Assembly: GCF_009828925.2 (NCBI RefSeq)
Contig: NZ_WUTY02000001.1
Coordinates: 3,688,492-3,752,491, forward strand
Direction: 5' to 3'
DNA: 64,000 bases
Source of the DNA: Methylicorpusculum oleiharenae
Lineage (GTDB): Bacteria; Pseudomonadota; Gammaproteobacteria; Methylococcales; Methylomonadaceae
In this document: positions 62,487-64,000 of the stretch, piece after piece
Position numbering within the stretch: position 1 is the stretch's first letter
Layout of the letters: every line of letters begins with the position of its first letter
Made by a program: the position numbers and the translations under genes
Notes under the pieces: generated by a model
The model's input: the letters and a program-made list of their open reading frames with translations, nothing else
What the model was told of the DNA's origin: nothing
Databases searched by the model: none

Positions 62487-62918
62487 GTGCTGATTCGGTT
62501 GCGTTCCCCCAAAAACCGACCTTATTTGGTCTCACTCATCCTCGTATTGATGGTGAGCTGGCTTTCTATGCTGATCTCGAATACCTGCATGATGCCGGAA
62601 CCGGTCTTCAAAAGTTCAGTCAGTACTATGCCTGCGGGATGCGGGGAAATGGACTCATCTGCTATGCACGATGGCAGTCACACAGCCATGCCCCATCAGG
62701 ATTGCTCTTTCAAACCCTGTCTTGATTCTCATCCTAATCCGGTTTTTGAGGTTAAGATCGATAAACCGCAAATACCGATCTTCGTTCTCTGCCTGATTGG
62801 GCTGATCGGCTACCTTTTTCAGTGCCTTTTTTCCACTCCACTTATTCCGCGCGCGAAAGCGCCGCCGATCGGCAGACGCGTTCTGTTGATCTATCGTTTC
62901 TGTACGCTTCTGAATTAG
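62487..62918 (+). CDS. Small metal-locus membrane protein (143 aa)
   Basis: 143 residues, two hydrophobic segments, and a periplasmic middle rich in His, Met and Cys (CGEMDSSAMHDGSHTAMPHQ). Proteins of this kind often lie upstream of CusCBA-type copper or silver efflux genes. GTG start assumed. Role in metal binding is inferred. Confidence 0.55.
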   Translation: MLIRLRSPKNRPYLVSLILVLMVSWLSMLISNTCMMPEPVFKSSVSTMPAGCGEMDSSAMHDGSHTAMPHQDCSFKPCLDSHPNPVFEVKIDKPQIPIFVLCLIGLIGYLFQCLFSTPLIPRAKAPPIGRRVLLIYRFCTLLN

Positions 62919-63010
62919 CCATTCACTCAAAATCAAACCGCGCTTTTTAAAGCGTTAGGGCGGTTCCGCGCCGTGCGGGGCCTTATTTTCGTTTGTGAAA
63001 GGAAAATCTC

Positions 63011-64000
63011 ATGGTTTCCGTGATATTTCGGCGACTGCGGCGCATCTTGATGATGCCGGCAGTCTGCTGGTTCGTACTATTTTCAAATTTCCCCTTGGCC
63101 GATGAGCCCCTTACGCCTGAGCGGGCGGTCGGCATTGCTCTGGAAGACAACCCTGGTCTTGCCGAGATCAAGGCACGCGCCGAAGCCATGGCTGCAATTC
63201 CTTCGCAGGAAGGCAGTTTGCCCGATCCGACAGTCAGTTTTGGAGCGCTCTGGCTGCCGGTCGCGTCCGGACTGAATCTTCACAAAGACGATTTCACCAT
63301 GATGGAGGTCGGCATCAGTCAGGCCGTGCCGTTTCCGGGCAAATTGGCGCTAAAGGAAAAAGCCGCGGTCTTCGAGGCGGAAGCGATAGCGGAAACGGCG
63401 GAGGAAGCTCGGCTTCAACTTGTTCGCGAGGTCACCCTGCAATGGTGGCAACTACTTTTCATACACCGTTCGTTGCTAATTATCGACGACACCGAACACC
63501 TGCTAAAGCAACTGGCCGAGATTGCCGATAGTCAATATCGGGTGGGAAAAGGACTTCAGCAGGATGTTCTGTCGGCGCTTCTGGAACAGACCAAACTGGC
63601 CAAAGAAAAGGCGCGACACATCGGCTTGCATCGTGCCTCCATGTCGCGCCTGAACGCCTTGCTCAACCGGCCTGCGGATCATGGTATTCGGCTGCCTGAC
63701 GAGGTAGCGACTGAGTTACCGGATATCCGATCTGCCGGGGACTTGCAAACGCAAAGCGAGCAATCGCGTCCTCTGCTGGCCGAGCGCAAGAAAGCCATCG
63801 ACGCCGCACAAACCCGGCTAGAGTTGGCTAAGAAAGATTATTATCCGGATTTCACGGTGGGTACTGCCTATTCGTTCCGGCAAAACAATCCGAACGGCCA
63901 AAGCCGCAGCGATTTTGCCAGTTTTCAGATCGCTGTGACGTTGCCGATTTATACCGACCGTAAACAAGCCAAAGCCGTCGATCAGAGGCAAAGCGAATTA
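63011..64000 (+). CDS. TolC/CusC-type outer-membrane efflux factor (partial)
   Basis: The first 330 residues of an outer-membrane factor, cut by the window end. Signal-like N terminus, then LTPERAVGIALEDNPGLAEI, QAVPFPGKLALKEKAA, and coiled-coil hairpin segments with ADSQYRVGKGLQQDV. It later repeats the pattern with LAKKDYYPDFTVGTAYS and LPIYTDRKQA. CusC-like proteins form the outer channel of an RND heavy-metal pump; the inner parts would lie beyond 64 kb. AAAGGAAAA precedes the ATG. The frame has no stop inside the window. Confidence 0.88.
   Translation, partial: MVSVIFRRLRRILMMPAVCWFVLFSNFPLADEPLTPERAVGIALEDNPGLAEIKARAEAMAAIPSQEGSLPDPTVSFGALWLPVASGLNLHKDDFTMMEVGISQAVPFPGKLALKEKAAVFEAEAIAETAEEARLQLVREVTLQWWQLLFIHRSLLIIDDTEHLLKQLAEIADSQYRVGKGLQQDVLSALLEQTKLAKEKARHIGLHRASMSRLNALLNRPADHGIRLPDEVATELPDIRSAGDLQTQSEQSRPLLAERKKAIDAAQTRLELAKKDYYPDFTVGTAYSFRQNNPNGQSRSDFASFQIAVTLPIYTDRKQAKAVDQRQSEL

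Overview
The window looks like about 64 kb of a large plasmid, or a plasmid-like conjugative element, from a gammaproteobacterium. Gene content (an iteron-type rep locus, RdgC, H-NS, MerR/T/P, CusC-like efflux) supports that placement. A methanotroph-type host is possible but cannot be shown from the sequence. No rRNA, tRNA or CRISPR array was seen.

Layout. (1) About 0.1-3.7 kb is decayed DNA: an intact ung and DUF805 pair, then scraps of TnpB elements, a frameshifted HU gene and a broken EAL gene. (2) 3.7-15 kb reads leftward. It carries a small membrane protein, an HD hydrolase, rdgC (with an in-frame amber), an H-NS-like protein, a second dnaN, a 1040-residue methyltransferase-helicase with a partner gene, a GAF protein, and a rep gene. 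An oriV-like region follows rep, with seven 17-bp iterons, a perfect DnaA box and an AT-rich stretch. (3) 15-46.6 kb reads rightward. It is a recombination and DNA-metabolism arm: ssb, bet/recT, YqaJ exonuclease, a CobS-like MoxR ATPase, WGR, DUF3150, a CobT-like VWA protein, a GHKL ATPase, a Toprim primase and many small unknowns. The ssb-bet-exo-cobS-type grouping resembles the recombination locus of SXT/R391 and IncA/C elements. (4) 46.9-62.4 kb holds two giant secreted FN3/Ig-type repeat proteins and a small exported protein in one operon. (5) From 62.5 kb a metal-efflux locus starts, with a CusC/TolC-type outer-membrane factor cut by the window end.

The most unusual signal is in the right arm. 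Twenty-one genes or gene groups there are preceded by the same kind of about 70-nt leader. Each has a GC-rich hairpin, then a segment complementary to that gene's own Shine-Dalgarno strand, a T-rich spacer, and the Shine-Dalgarno itself. The paired segments change together from gene to gene, so the pairing looks conserved while the sequence does not. The upstream hairpin often carries a copy of the Shine-Dalgarno strand, which would allow an on/off switch. Three 200-bp repeats rich in hairpins divide the arm into three transcription blocks, each ending directly at such a leader. Three proteins of the arm also end in the same short acidic-aromatic tail ([DE]DF[WY]F), resembling an SSB tip.

Mobile elements have broken several genes, and the originals can be rebuilt: an IS21-type element at 19495-21916, an IS3-type element inside a decayed tnpB element at 23.7-26.4 kb, and a 5.65-kb transposon at 34346-39994 carrying merR, merT, merP and a metallochaperone-like gene without a mercuric reductase.
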